NCBI GenBank assembly: GCA_016927755.1
Contig: JAFGLZ010000204.1
Span: forward strand, 17,913-81,912
DNA length: 64,000 bases
Direction of reading: 5' to 3'
From: Phycisphaerae bacterium
GTDB lineage: Bacteria > Planctomycetota > Phycisphaerae > UBA1845 > JAFGLZ01
The notes beneath the pieces were generated by a model. That model had not been told where the DNA came from and searched no databases. It saw nothing but the letters and a program-made list of their open reading frames with translations. Position 1 is the first letter of the stretch, and every line of letters starts with the position of its first letter. Position numbers and translations under genes: made by a program. Positions 26,644-36,168 of the stretch are shown here, in pieces.

Positions 26644-27369
26644 TCACCATCTGGGCTCGTAGCCCAGCTCCCGCTGGGCCTTGGCGGACGTGATCCGACT
26701 CCAGTCCTTGCCCGTGATGTTGTACACGCCGTACTTGATGTCCGAGTTCAACGCCAGGCGGAAGGCCTCGATCACGTCCCAGACGGCGACCTTGCCCTCG
26801 CCGAGCGGACCGGTCAGATCCTCCTGGGCCTTCCAAATGATGCAGTGCGGGCGGAGACAGATGACGGAGATGCCGTGCTGCTGGGAGTACGCCCGACCCA
26901 ACTCCTCTCCGAAGAGCTTGCTCACGCCGTAGATGTCCTGACATCGCCCGGGATGCCGCTCGTCCATCGGCAGATACTCCGGCTCGGGGGGCTCGCCGAT
27001 ACCGGCGTCCAACAGGATCGCCAGGCTGCTGGCGAAGAGGATCTTCTTGACCCGCGCCCGCGCGACGGCGCGAAAGACGTTGAACGTCCCGCGGACGTTC
27101 GTGCCGAACATGCTGATGTCGTCGCCGTTGTAGGCGGGGATGGCGCCGAGGTGACACACCACGTCCGCGCCGGCGCAGACCTTCTCGACGAACGGGTAAT
27201 TCGTGAGATCGCCGACGAACGTCTCCTCGCCGGCCGGCTCGCGGTCGTAGCCGCGGACGTTGTGCCCGTCCGCGGCCAGGGCCTCGACGAGGCACCGACC
27301 GAGCCTGCCGGCCGAGCCGGTCACGACGATCCGCAAGGGCCTCTGGCTGCCGGTTACATCCTCTGACAC
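26644..27369 (-). CDS. NAD-dependent epimerase/dehydratase (extended SDR family)
   Basis: Cytoplasmic sugar-nucleotide epimerase/dehydratase-like protein, 241 aa from a GTG at 27369 chosen for its GGAGAG upstream; an in-frame TTG 30 bases earlier would add ten polar residues. The Rossmann nucleotide-binding motif is V-T-G-S-A-G-R-L-G-R, with C-H-L-G-A and N-V-R-G-T in place, and the catalytic Y-x-x-x-K is Y-G-V-S-K. It is shorter than typical 310-340 aa epimerases, lacking part of the substrate domain, so it fits the short NAD(P)-dependent epimerases that act on simple sugars or uronates. It may work with the adjacent glycosyltransferase, 114 bases downstream. Confidence 0.85.
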   Translation of the reverse strand: MSEDVTGSQRPLRIVVTGSAGRLGRCLVEALAADGHNVRGYDREPAGEETFVGDLTNYPFVEKVCAGADVVCHLGAIPAYNGDDISMFGTNVRGTFNVFRAVARARVKKILFASSLAILLDAGIGEPPEPEYLPMDERHPGRCQDIYGVSKLFGEELGRAYSQQHGISVICLRPHCIIWKAQEDLTGPLGEGKVAVWDVIEAFRLALNSDIKYGVYNITGKDWSRITSAKAQRELGYEPRW

Positions 27370-27460
27370 TGCCGTGCTCTCCGTCTGTGTGGTCCGCAAC
27401 CTGCGCCGCGGCCGAGGATATGCTCCCTCACGGTCGCGCCCGTGAGGCGACCCCTTCGCC

Positions 27461-28555
27461 TCAACGCTTCGAGTGGTTCAGCTCCCGGTCGAGCCAGGCA
27501 TATACCTGCTCGCGGACGTCGTCGGGGAAATCATGCCCGCAGTCGGGATGAACCACCTTGATCGCGTCCGGCGCTCCCAACAGGCGATATACGGGCCGGG
27601 CCGCCTCGAACGCCTCGGTCACGCCCCGCACCTCGAAGTTGGCGTCCTTCAGCGGGGCGTTCACAAAGAACGGCCTCGGGGCCAATGCCGCCACGACCTC
27701 GTGGAAGTCGAAGGGCATGCCTCGCCAGCCGCCATAGCTCGGGATCTTCGGCATGTAGCCCTGATGCGACCAGCCGGTCAGGTCGCCCTTCATGTACCGC
27801 CGAAACGCGTTGAACCCGCAACTGCTGACGATGGCCTTGATCCGCGGATCGAACACGGCCACGAACATGCTGTTGTGCCCCCCGAGCGAGTGCCCGATCG
27901 TGGCGATCCGCTCGGCGTCGACCTGCGGCAAGGAACACAACAGGTCGACCGCCCGCATGTGGTCCCAGATGCCCTTCATCGTCGCGCTGACGTAGCCGTG
28001 GGCGTACGGATCCCACTTGTACTCGGCGAACCGCACATAGTCTGGCGCGAGGGTCACGTAGCCGCGCTCGGCCAGGTGCAGCGCATAGTGCCGCGAGTAG
28101 GGTCCGCCAAGCCCCGCGGGGCGCCCCTTGCCGATGTCCGACGTCGGATGCGGGCACAAGATCGCCGGCGCCTTGCCCCGCGCGCCCTTCGGCAAAAACA
28201 GATACGCCGGTACGCGGCAGTCCCTCTCCGTCGCGAAGCTGATCTTCTTCCGGGTGAACTTCGGCGCTTCGAAGATGCCCTCGACGCGAACGTCCAACGG
28301 CACCTTACGCGAGGGCGGCGGCAGCGGACCCATGACCTCCCGCATGCCGGCCAGGATGTCCGCCCGACGCTTGGCCCAGTCGGCCGGCGTCTTGACCGGG
28401 TGCGCCTTGCCCGAGGCGTCCACCCACACCATCAGCTTCGAGTGATCCGGATACCGCGGCGCCTTGACGCCCTCGGTCGTAGTCGTGCCCTCAGCCATGA
28501 CCACACCCGCCGCGATCGCGATAACCAGCCCGCTCACCCATGGTCGCACCCACAT
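27461..28555 (-). CDS. Secreted alpha/beta hydrolase (acetyl xylan esterase/dienelactone hydrolase-like)
   Basis: Exported alpha/beta-hydrolase, 364 aa. ATG 28555 is nine bases after GGAGG; an ATG two codons earlier is only three bases from it. The first ~22 residues are a signal peptide (V-I-A-I-A-A-G-V-V-M-A). The nucleophile elbow is G-H-S223-L-G-G-H; the acid/His end is V-V-H-P-D-C-G-H-D-F-P. Upstream, P-A-Y-L-F-L-P-K-G-A and P-A-I-L-C-P-H-P form the oxyanion-hole strand. Related planctomycete proteins are annotated as acetyl xylan esterases or peptidases; location next to an alpha-mannosidase suggests deacylation of glycans. It is divergent from the GH38 gene. Confidence 0.83.
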   Translation of the reverse strand: MWVRPWVSGLVIAIAAGVVMAEGTTTTEGVKAPRYPDHSKLMVWVDASGKAHPVKTPADWAKRRADILAGMREVMGPLPPPSRKVPLDVRVEGIFEAPKFTRKKISFATERDCRVPAYLFLPKGARGKAPAILCPHPTSDIGKGRPAGLGGPYSRHYALHLAERGYVTLAPDYVRFAEYKWDPYAHGYVSATMKGIWDHMRAVDLLCSLPQVDAERIATIGHSLGGHNSMFVAVFDPRIKAIVSSCGFNAFRRYMKGDLTGWSHQGYMPKIPSYGGWRGMPFDFHEVVAALAPRPFFVNAPLKDANFEVRGVTEAFEAARPVYRLLGAPDAIKVVHPDCGHDFPDDVREQVYAWLDRELNHSKR

Positions 28556-28768
28556 GCGCATCGACCTCCGATTCGGTCATCGGACGAAGACTGTACCGCG
28601 CTGTCCCGACAAGTGGTAGGGCCCTCACCCCCTCCCTCGATGCGGTGAGGGAAGCACGAAGGACGAAACCTGCCACCGGCGAGAAGAGGGATTCTCGCGC
28701 CGTGACATTCTGTTTATGATGGTTCGCCTCTGATAGCAGCACGGTCCCTGTTTGCCGAGGATGCCCCC

Positions 28769-31237
28769 ATGCCACGAAGCCCAATCAACCCCGACGACGT
28801 CACGCTCCACCTCATCGGCAACGCCCACCTCGACCCCGTCTGGCTCTGGCGGTGGCAGGAGGGATTCGCCGAGACAAAAGCAACGTTCCGGTCCGCCCTC
28901 GACCGCATGAACGAAACCCCCGGCTTCGTCTTCACCTGCGCGGCCGCGGCAATCTACGAATGGATCGAGCAGAGCGACCCGAAAATGTTCGCCGAGATCC
29001 GCCGGCGCGTCCGCCAGGGGCGATGGGTCGTCACCGGCGGATGGTGGATCCAGCCCGACTGCAATATCCCATCGGGCGAGTCGTTCGTCCGGCACGGGCT
29101 CTACTCGCAGCGATACTTCGAGCGAGCCCTCGGCAGGCGGGCGCGTGTCGGCTACTGCGTCGACTCCTTCGGCCACGCCGCCACGCTGCCCAAGCTCCTG
29201 GCAGGCTGCGACCTGCGCGGCTACGTCTGGATGCGCCCGGGGCGCCATGAAAACGACGACATCCCCTGGCCGGTCTTCTGGTGGGAGACGCCCGACGGTA
29301 GCCGCGTCCTGTCGATGCGAATCATGACGGGCTACACGGCCGGGAGCGCCGCCGAAGCGCTGGCCCGTTTCGAGGAGATCCCCCGCGAGCACATGCGCCC
29401 GCCGCTGACGACGGCGTCGATGTGCTTCTACGGCGTGGGCAACCACGGCGGCGGCCCCACCAAGGCCCAACTCGCCGCGATCGAGCAATGGCGCAAGGAC
29501 CGCAAGCGACCCAAGCTCGTCTACAGCTCGCCGGACGCCTTCCACGACGTGGTCGTCAGCCAGGTCGGCGACAAGCTGCCCCGATACAAGGGCGAGCTGC
29601 AGCACCACGCCTCCGGCTGTTACGCCGCCGTCAGTTTGATCAAGGCCCTCAACCGCCGCGCCGAGGAGACGCTCCTGGCGGCCGAGCGGTGGGCTAGCAT
29701 CGCGCGCATGACCCTCGGCCGGGCGGCGCCGACCGAGGCACTGGCCCGGGCGTGGAAGCACGTCCTGTTCAACCAGTTCCACGACATCATGGCCGGCACG
29801 AGCGTCGAGGAGGCCTACGTCGACGCACGCGACCAGATGGGCGCGGCCCTGCACGAGGCCGGGTTCGCCCTGAACAACGCCCAGCAGATGGTGAGCTGGA
29901 ACGTCGACACCCGCGGCGAGGGCACGCCCGTCTTCGTCTTCAACAACCAGGCCCACCCGTTCGAGGGCGTCGTCGAGACCGAGGACATCAGCTACGACCT
30001 CGCCGGTGGGAAGCGAACCTTCACCGACAACGACGGCAACCCGATCCCGTTCCAGATCGTGGCCCAGCACACGCGAACGAACAAGAGCCGGGCGGTCCTG
30101 CACGTGGACCTGCCGGCCATCGGGCACCGCCTGCTCCGCCTGCGGGAGGGCAAGGCGCCTTCATCGCGGAAACTCCTGGGCAAGCGGGCCGTCCGCGCGG
30201 GCGCCAAATCCCCCCGCACCGGCCCGTGGAGGCTCGAGAACGACCGGCTCCGGCTCGAGGTCGACCGCAAGGGGCTGATCCAGATCCGCGACAAGCGAGC
30301 CGGCCGGCGCGTCTTCAGCACACCGGCCGGTGAGGCCCTCGTCATGCGCGACAAGTCCGACACGTGGAGCCACGACGTCTTCCGGTTCGATAAGGTCATC
30401 GGCCGGTTCAAGGCCACGTCGGTCAGGCTCATCGAGGAAGGCCCCGTCCGCGGCGGCATCCGCGTCAAGAGCCGCTACGGCGACTCGATCTTGACGCTCG
30501 ACTACCTGCTCGGCGCCGGCGAGGGCCACGTCGAGGTCCGCGGAGAGATCGACTGGCGCGACGCGTGGAAGGTCGTCAAGTACGCCCTGCCCGTCGCCGT
30601 CAAGGCCGATACGTGCACCGTTGAGATCCCCTACGGAACGATCAAACGCCCCACCGACGGCGAGGAAGAGCCCATGCAGCAGTGGGTCGACGTCAGCGAT
30701 CGCCGCGGCGGCCTGGCGGTCGCCAACAACAACCGCTACAGCCATAGCGCGGGCGGCAGCGAGATCCGAATCACGCTGCTTCGCAGCCCGGCCTACGCGT
30801 TTCACGACCCGTTCCCGATCGACTACGACGGCGACCATCGGATCACGGATCGCGGCCCCCAACCGTTCCGCTTGCTGCTTATCCCCCACAAGGGCGATTG
30901 GCGCAACTCCGACGTCATCGCCAAGGCACGGCAGCTCAATCTCCCGCCCAACGTCCTGTTCGAGACGTATCACCCGGGCCCGCTGAAGCCCGAGCTCACC
31001 GGCGCGGCGTGCGATGCGCCGGGCGTCGAGGTGAGCGTGATCAAGCAGGCCGAGGACGGCAGGGCCCTCGTCGTCCGCGCCTGCGAATGGCTCGGGCGCA
31101 AGACGCGAGCCAAGCTGTCGCTGCCACCAGCCAAGCGCCGCTGGCAGGCGACGTTCGCCCCGGGCCAGGTCAAGACGTTCGTGGTCCCAGATCGGCGCGG
31201 GGCGGCGGTTCGCGAAGTGAATATGCTGGAGGAGTGA
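28769..31237 (+). CDS. Alpha-mannosidase, glycoside hydrolase family 38
   Basis: Retaining alpha-mannosidase, 822 aa, with no signal peptide, so probably cytoplasmic. The zinc-binding start motif is N-A-H-L-D-P-V-W-L-W-R-W near residue 18, and the catalytic nucleophile is Asp132 in Y-C-V-D-S-F-G-H. Further family signs are R-Q-G-R-W-V-V-T-G-G-W-W, Q-P-D-C-N-I-P-S-G-E-S and N-Q-F-H-D-I-M-A-G-T-S. The C-terminal half is the beta-sandwich region with L-E-N-D-R-L-R-L-E-V-D. ATG 28769 follows GAGG. It probably trims mannosyl oligosaccharides taken up by the cell. Confidence 0.93.
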   Translation: MPRSPINPDDVTLHLIGNAHLDPVWLWRWQEGFAETKATFRSALDRMNETPGFVFTCAAAAIYEWIEQSDPKMFAEIRRRVRQGRWVVTGGWWIQPDCNIPSGESFVRHGLYSQRYFERALGRRARVGYCVDSFGHAATLPKLLAGCDLRGYVWMRPGRHENDDIPWPVFWWETPDGSRVLSMRIMTGYTAGSAAEALARFEEIPREHMRPPLTTASMCFYGVGNHGGGPTKAQLAAIEQWRKDRKRPKLVYSSPDAFHDVVVSQVGDKLPRYKGELQHHASGCYAAVSLIKALNRRAEETLLAAERWASIARMTLGRAAPTEALARAWKHVLFNQFHDIMAGTSVEEAYVDARDQMGAALHEAGFALNNAQQMVSWNVDTRGEGTPVFVFNNQAHPFEGVVETEDISYDLAGGKRTFTDNDGNPIPFQIVAQHTRTNKSRAVLHVDLPAIGHRLLRLREGKAPSSRKLLGKRAVRAGAKSPRTGPWRLENDRLRLEVDRKGLIQIRDKRAGRRVFSTPAGEALVMRDKSDTWSHDVFRFDKVIGRFKATSVRLIEEGPVRGGIRVKSRYGDSILTLDYLLGAGEGHVEVRGEIDWRDAWKVVKYALPVAVKADTCTVEIPYGTIKRPTDGEEEPMQQWVDVSDRRGGLAVANNNRYSHSAGGSEIRITLLRSPAYAFHDPFPIDYDGDHRITDRGPQPFRLLLIPHKGDWRNSDVIAKARQLNLPPNVLFETYHPGPLKPELTGAACDAPGVEVSVIKQAEDGRALVVRACEWLGRKTRAKLSLPPAKRRWQATFAPGQVKTFVVPDRRGAAVREVNMLEE

Positions 31238-31739
31238 GAAGGAGGCGTGAACTTCGGATCTCAGGCTCCGGGCGCCACTCAGAGGCGCCGCAAGGCAAAA
31301 CGTCGAGGCCGCTGTTCTTCCTTCATTCTTCTCACTTCCCCTTTCCGCCTGATCGCGCCCGTGCTCGGCCATGGCGGAGGGCGGCGCTGGTTTCACGTTT
31401 TGGCGTCGTACGCGATGATCGGGAGGGGGCATCCGAGAAAATCCTCAGGCGGGCGCGGAGGAGATGGCGTGAATTGCAGCTTAACTTCTTGTCCAAAAAA
31501 AGCTTAAAAAAGTTGGGCCCGGCCAGGTAAAAGAAGTTGTCAGACCGAATCGGTTCGCGTAGACTTATAATGAGAGTTAGTGGGGACTAGCCGAAGCCGG
31601 CATATCGTATATCGTCTTCGGTTGCCTCTCGCACTTCCCCGGAGTGGGAACGATCGAATAACGCAGATCAGGTCCTGCAAGGCGGCGGGGGCCGTTCGGC
31701 TCTTGGCCGTTCTTCTGCCAGAGGACGAAAGGAGTTGCC
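31238..31739. other. Leader region of the pseudopilin array
   Basis: About 500 bases with no convincing gene. The second half is unusually A/T-rich for this genome (31490-31575), with an inverted repeat of AACTTCTT (31483-31490) and AAGAAGTT (31531-31538), and promoter-like elements follow. Confidence 0.45.
31537..31571 (+). promoter_or_regulatory. Candidate promoter of pseudopilin A
   Basis: TTGTCA at 31537-31542 lies 17 bases from TAGACT (31560-31565), and a perfect TATAAT overlaps downstream at 31566-31571. The exact -10 is ambiguous. The transcript would carry a leader of ~160 bases. Confidence 0.4.
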
Positions 31740-32753
31740 ATGCGTGCCCGTGCTTCTTCCCGCAAGTCGCGTCGGTGGGGCTTCACCCTTATCGAGCTGT
31801 TGGTCGTGGTGGCCATCATCGCCCTGCTGATCTCGATCCTGCTGCCGTCGCTGAGCAAGGCTCGCGAGCAGGCCAGGACGACGCTGTGCGCGTCGCGGAT
31901 CGCGCAGCTCTGCAAGGCGATCATGTTTTACGCGGATGATTATGACGGCGCGCCGCCCTTCTTGGGTGTCGGGTTCGAGAATCTTGACGAACTCGACGGT
32001 ACGTTCGACGGCCATCCGCTCTCGTGGTGGGCCGAACAGGAAGACTGGCTCATCCCGCACATCCCCACCATCTGGAACCAGCCCGAGAGCCAGTGGGAGC
32101 CACTCACGGTGGGGACCGGACGGGTGAGCCACGTCCGCAACGGCGATCTGTTCGCCTACACGCGGTTCGAGAACCTTTACAAGTGTCCGGACTTCGAGCG
32201 GACTGCCAACAAGGAGCAGAACCAGTTCAACTTCACCCGCAGCGTCATGGGACGCAGGGTGTTGTCTCAGTTCGTTGGCGATGACACGACGTCTCAACTC
32301 GCCCCCGGGCCGATCGTGAAGTTGAGCGCCGTCTATTCTCCCGCCGCCATGTTCATGGTGCTGGATGAGCAATGGGACTTCCACGTTGCAGGGAACTACG
32401 GTGGTGGTCCGACGGAAGGCATCTTCGCTGGCGACTTCTCTGGATATTGGATGGGGGCGGATTCCATACATGGCGTGGTCGGCGACTGTATCGGCGACTA
32501 CCATGGCGTCAAGAAGAAGGTCGTCGAGCTCGACATGATGCGAGCCAGCAAGAGGGGCAACATCGCCCACTACGACGGACACGTCGAGTTGGTGCAGGAC
32601 CCCATGCCGGGCCGCGTGGTGAACATCAATCTTAGTGAGCTCACGTCGCTCCTCGGCGAGGCCGAGAAGGTGCTAGGCATCATCCTCCAGCAGATCTACG
32701 CCCAGCGCGGGCTGAACACGACGCTGACCGATGCGCTACAGTGGCTGCTGTAG
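31740..32753 (+). CDS. Pseudopilin paralogue A (prepilin-type N-terminus, H-X9-DG-like)
   Basis: Type II secretion/type IV pilus-like major pseudopilin, 337 aa. ATG 31740 has AAAGGAG five bases upstream. A 14-residue basic leader ends in Gly; prepilin peptidase would cut before F-T-L-I-E, with Glu at +5 kept, followed by one hydrophobic helix and S-K-A-R-E-Q-A-R. The globular part has the array's shared blocks: Y-A-D-D-Y, Y-T-R-F-E-N-L-Y-K-C-P-D-F-E, L-D-E-Q-W-D-F-H-V-A-G-N-Y, D-Y-H-G and Y-D-G-H-V-E-L. It is closest to paralogue F (both have N-K-E-Q-N and W-M-G-A-D). A strong terminator follows it. Confidence 0.9.
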   Translation: MRARASSRKSRRWGFTLIELLVVVAIIALLISILLPSLSKAREQARTTLCASRIAQLCKAIMFYADDYDGAPPFLGVGFENLDELDGTFDGHPLSWWAEQEDWLIPHIPTIWNQPESQWEPLTVGTGRVSHVRNGDLFAYTRFENLYKCPDFERTANKEQNQFNFTRSVMGRRVLSQFVGDDTTSQLAPGPIVKLSAVYSPAAMFMVLDEQWDFHVAGNYGGGPTEGIFAGDFSGYWMGADSIHGVVGDCIGDYHGVKKKVVELDMMRASKRGNIAHYDGHVELVQDPMPGRVVNINLSELTSLLGEAEKVLGIILQQIYAQRGLNTTLTDALQWLL

Positions 32754-32788
32754 CACACTGATCGAACAACGTACTGAGTGAAGTCCAA

Positions 32789-32838
32789 ACGGGCGGCGCC
32801 GGGGACAACGATCCCGGCACCGCCCGTCTTCGTCTTTT
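32789..32838 (+). terminator. Intrinsic terminator after pseudopilin A
   Basis: A 15-bp GC-rich stem with one mismatch (32789-32803 pairing with 32813-32827), a 9-base loop and then CTTCGTCTTTT. It separates pseudopilin A from the reverse-strand gene that ends toward it, and is the clearest terminator in the window. Confidence 0.8.
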
Positions 32839-32902
32839 CGGCATTCCGCGTACGCGTGCGCTCATGCAGCCAGCGGCGCTGGTGATATTGGCCCAGCCGG
32901 GG

Positions 32903-34555
32903 CTACCCATGCCGGTTCCGGCTTCTCGTCGTGGCGATACCCAGGGCCACTGCGGTAATCGCAACCATCAACAGAAAGACTTCGTCTTCACCGGCACACG
33001 CGAAGGCTGCGCCCACGCGAGTGTCGTACTCGATGAGAAACTGAGTGGGGTTGTTCGTGTCCTCGACGGCGTAGTTCCTGTCGTCCGGATAGCGAGGGTC
33101 GTAGATGACCCAGCCCAGAAACTCCTTGCCTTCTGAAGGAGTAGCGGTCAGCGTGACATAGGACCCTTCTGCGTAGCGTGGGAGGTTTGGCTCGCGCTCG
33201 ATTGTTCCCCATCCTCCGTGGCCCGCGCCTTCGTTGAATGTGGCGAGCGTATACGTGTCCGGCGTTCCCGCTACGACGGCGTATCGCAGGCAGTTCCAGG
33301 TCTGATCGTAGTAGGCGAGCGCAGGCATCCCGTTGGGATCCGTGGCGAGGCTATTGTAGAGCCCCTTGTCGCATTCGCCCAGCACGGCACGACCATCAAC
33401 CTCGCTGAACTGCCACACCCCATCGGGCTCATCGGGGTTTGTGTCGTTGGCGTCGTTTGGATCGAGCCAAGCATACATCAGGGGCGCGATGCCGCCAACG
33501 GTATCCCCCCGGTAGCTGATCCCAGGGTTATCGTCGTGACCGAAACGGTAGTGCAAGCACAGATCGGGATGGTGATCCGCGCCGCGACCCACATCGCCGG
33601 TGATTGGGCTCAATTCCCAAGAGCCCAGGCCATTCCGCACGATCCAAACGATAGAGCTATCACCGGCGTTCGCCCCATCCAAGAGGTACGACGCGATCGT
33701 GGGCCTCCCCAAACCGTCAAAGCGTAGCGACGGGGAGAAGCAGCGAGTATCGAAGACCTCGTCCTCATGCACGACTTCTCTCGGCCAGAAGTCGAACCCA
33801 TTCGGCCCGGGATTGTAGGGGTCACATGTGGCATAGAACAACTGCTGGTTGGCCCCCTCCGAGTTGCCATAGACGACCTTGGGATACCCGTCCGGCCCAA
33901 TAACGAAGTCCGGATCCGGGTCGCGGGCAAGAGGATGAATCCACGTGTCGACGAGACTATGCCAGTTCGGGTCCGACGATAGGATCCCGTAGTTGACCCC
34001 CGCCCATGTCCCGAGGAACCCCAGTTCGGCTCGCCAACCATAGACAACACAGGTTGCGCCTGCCGGATCAAAGTCGAGCCTGATCCTTCCCCGGACAGTG
34101 GGAAAGAACATCCAGCTCTCCGGTGTCCGGACGAGGGACCACCCCTCCCCAGAACGCGTGGCAACAACCACTTCCATCGGAAGCGGGTCCTCATTGGGGT
34201 CGTTGCAGAAGGAGTAGGCAACGACTGGATCGCCAGTAGGGCCAAAGCCGAGGGCGAGTCGGCCTGCCTGGAGACCGCCCACGGGCACAGGGACGGTGTC
34301 CCTGACCCAGCTTCCGTCGATGCCATTGGCATCGTCCGGATTCGGTTGGGCAAGGACTAGATCGCCTTCGCCATCCCCATAGGCTATCGCTGGCTTCCCG
34401 TTGGGGTCAAAGGCTAGCGCGCACCACTTCCCACAAGTGTCTCCCCCGGAATCGACGATGACCCTATGCCATTGGACCGGATCAGCCTGCGCCCAATCTC
34501 CCGCCAATAATGCGACAAACAGCACTGTCGAGACAGAACATCTCATCTGGTTCAT
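32903..34555 (-). CDS. Secreted beta-propeller-like protein with InlB-like repeat and C-terminal sorting-like tail
   Basis: Exported protein of 550 aa on the strand opposite the pseudopilin array. ATG 34555 follows GGAGG; signal peptide ends W-A-Q-A-D. The body (~30-430) has repeated F-D-P-N-G-K-P-A-I-A-Y-G-D, V-I-G-P-D-G-Y-P-K-V-V-Y-G and T-D-P-N-G-M-P-A-L-A-Y-Y-D units, a propeller-like repeat. Residues ~440-515 resemble a divergent InlB B-repeat (A-T-F-N-E-G-A-G-H-G-G-W-G-T, Y-V-T-L-T-A-T-P, F-L-G-W). The C-terminus is A-C-A-G-E-D-E, one membrane helix and R-S-R-N-R-H-G, which has the layout of a CTERM-type sorting signal. Confidence 0.8.
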   Translation of the reverse strand: MNQMRCSVSTVLFVALLAGDWAQADPVQWHRVIVDSGGDTCGKWCALAFDPNGKPAIAYGDGEGDLVLAQPNPDDANGIDGSWVRDTVPVPVGGLQAGRLALGFGPTGDPVVAYSFCNDPNEDPLPMEVVVATRSGEGWSLVRTPESWMFFPTVRGRIRLDFDPAGATCVVYGWRAELGFLGTWAGVNYGILSSDPNWHSLVDTWIHPLARDPDPDFVIGPDGYPKVVYGNSEGANQQLFYATCDPYNPGPNGFDFWPREVVHEDEVFDTRCFSPSLRFDGLGRPTIASYLLDGANAGDSSIVWIVRNGLGSWELSPITGDVGRGADHHPDLCLHYRFGHDDNPGISYRGDTVGGIAPLMYAWLDPNDANDTNPDEPDGVWQFSEVDGRAVLGECDKGLYNSLATDPNGMPALAYYDQTWNCLRYAVVAGTPDTYTLATFNEGAGHGGWGTIEREPNLPRYAEGSYVTLTATPSEGKEFLGWVIYDPRYPDDRNYAVEDTNNPTQFLIEYDTRVGAAFACAGEDEVFLLMVAITAVALGIATTRSRNRHG

Positions 34556-35055
34556 GCTCAGGCCCTCCGGCAGAGATGTGTGTAGGAATACCCGATGGGA
34601 CCCGCCGACCGCGCCGACGCATAGTACCCATGCAGGGCTTATCGGACTCAATTATACAATACAAACGACCCAATGACATTAAGGTGTCTTCCCTAGCCTC
34701 CCTAGCCTTGCGATTCCTTGTGGCGTAAGCCCTCACAATCCGGGCCCAACGCCGTGAGGCGAGGACCGGTTGAATAGTTCTTGAACACTGAGAGAGGTAG
34801 GCGAATGTCAGCGCGCCCCAGTGCCGATAATCCCCATGGATAAATAGGGCCTTGGCGGCGGATCGGATTCCGCATAGGATTTGGATGGAGGGAGCGGCCC
34901 ACGAGCCCTCCCGACGCCGTGCCCTCGGCCAGGTCGCCGGGGGCGGGCAAGTCCGATCCGTTCGATGCACCGGCGAGCGAAGCGACCACTAACAAGTCAA
35001 GGCGCGTTCGCGGACCGTAGGACAACTCGACACATCGCTTGCGAGAGGTGATATC
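34556..35055. other. Divergent region between the reverse-strand secreted protein and pseudopilin B
   Basis: About 500 bases with no gene seen. It contains a promoter for the reverse gene (separate entry) and a 9-base tandem duplication CCCTAGCCT near 34695-34712. The promoter of pseudopilin B is not clear. Confidence 0.4.
34651..34679 (-). promoter_or_regulatory. Promoter of the reverse-strand secreted protein
   Basis: On the reverse strand ATGTCA (34674-34679) and a perfect TATAAT (34651-34656) are 17 bases apart, 95 bases before the ATG at 34555. Confidence 0.5.
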
Positions 35056-36120
35056 ATGCACGTCCACGCCATACCTCGCCGTCGGAAGCCGTACGGGTTC
35101 ACGCTTATTGAATTGTTGGTGGTCGTCGCGATCATCGCACTCCTCATCTCGATCCTGCTGCCGTCGCTGAGCAAGGCCCGGGAGCAGGCCAGGACAAGCC
35201 TCTGCCTTTCGCGGATCTCCCAGTTGAACAAGGCAATGCTCCTCTACGCCGACGACTTCGACGAATCCCCGCCCTTCCTGGCGCAAGGGCACCGCAACAT
35301 GGATGAGATTGCGAATAAGTACCACGGCAATCCGAAGGACTCGCACGACGAGTTGTGGTATTGGTACCAGGAGACATGGTGCGTACCCAATCTGCCCGAT
35401 ATCTGCTACGTTCCGGATTGGACGGCCCTGGATCCCACGCCAACTTCCAGGGACGGCTCCCTCTTCTCGTACACCCGCTTCGAGAATCTCTACCGCTGTC
35501 CCGAGTTCGAACGGATCGCAGTCGGCCAAACCGGCTACCTGGGCGAGCCCAAGACCCAGAACGTCTTCAACTACACGCGATCCGTCCTCGGGCGGAAGCT
35601 CCTCTCGAACGTTCTGGACGACGACGGGGCCGACGACGAGCTCTGCCCCGGACCCACCCTCAAGGTCAGCCAAGCCTATGCCCCAGCCGGGCTCTTCATG
35701 ATCATTGACGAGCAGTGGGATTTTCACTGCGCGGGCAACTACGACGGCGACGGGGCGATCCCGTTCAGGGGTTTTCCCATGGCCGCCGAGACCGTCAATA
35801 CGTTGATAGCCGATGCCATCGGCTCGTATCACGGTGTATCGGGGAAGATCGTCGACTACGACTTCATCATCCCATCCAAGAGCGGCAGCATCGCCTACTA
35901 CGACGGACATGCGGCCCTGTATCAGGACCCGTGGCCGTGGCGCAACGTGATGCCCGGCAGCGCTTCGATCGACCTCCTGACCACGCTGGTCAATGACTTC
36001 ATGGCCGTCCCACAGGGGCCCGCGGCCAAGGCGCTTGACCCGCTCTTGTTGTCGATCTATGCCCAGCGAGGAATCGGCTTGACGCCTAACCTTGTCGCCG
36101 CTCTCTTGGGGCTGATGTGA
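35056..36120 (+). CDS. Pseudopilin paralogue B
   Basis: 354-aa pseudopilin of the same family. ATG 35056 follows GAGAGGTGA. Leader of 14 residues ends in Gly before F-T-L-I-E; the helix and S-K-A-R-E-Q-A-R match paralogue A. The globular domain includes Y-A-D-D-F-D-E-S-P-P-F, Y-T-R-F-E-N-L-Y-R-C-P-E-F-E, I-D-E-Q-W-D-F-H-C-A-G-N-Y-D-G-D-G, S-Y-H-G and Y-Y-D-G-H-A-A-L-Y. Unlike A and F it has Cys in W-D-F-H-C. The variable stretch between the helix and the first shared block differs in length and sequence from all other copies. An 18-bp palindrome lies 50 bases downstream. Confidence 0.9.
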   Translation: MHVHAIPRRRKPYGFTLIELLVVVAIIALLISILLPSLSKAREQARTSLCLSRISQLNKAMLLYADDFDESPPFLAQGHRNMDEIANKYHGNPKDSHDELWYWYQETWCVPNLPDICYVPDWTALDPTPTSRDGSLFSYTRFENLYRCPEFERIAVGQTGYLGEPKTQNVFNYTRSVLGRKLLSNVLDDDGADDELCPGPTLKVSQAYAPAGLFMIIDEQWDFHCAGNYDGDGAIPFRGFPMAAETVNTLIADAIGSYHGVSGKIVDYDFIIPSKSGSIAYYDGHAALYQDPWPWRNVMPGSASIDLLTTLVNDFMAVPQGPAAKALDPLLLSIYAQRGIGLTPNLVAALLGLM

Positions 36121-36168
36121 GGCGGCGCCTATGTGACGGCACGAACAGAGGGCTTGGCAACGGCGTCG

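Noticed and set aside
28625..30127. 500-codon open frame opposite the GH38 gene
   Set aside because: Shadow, and it would cross the divergent promoter region.
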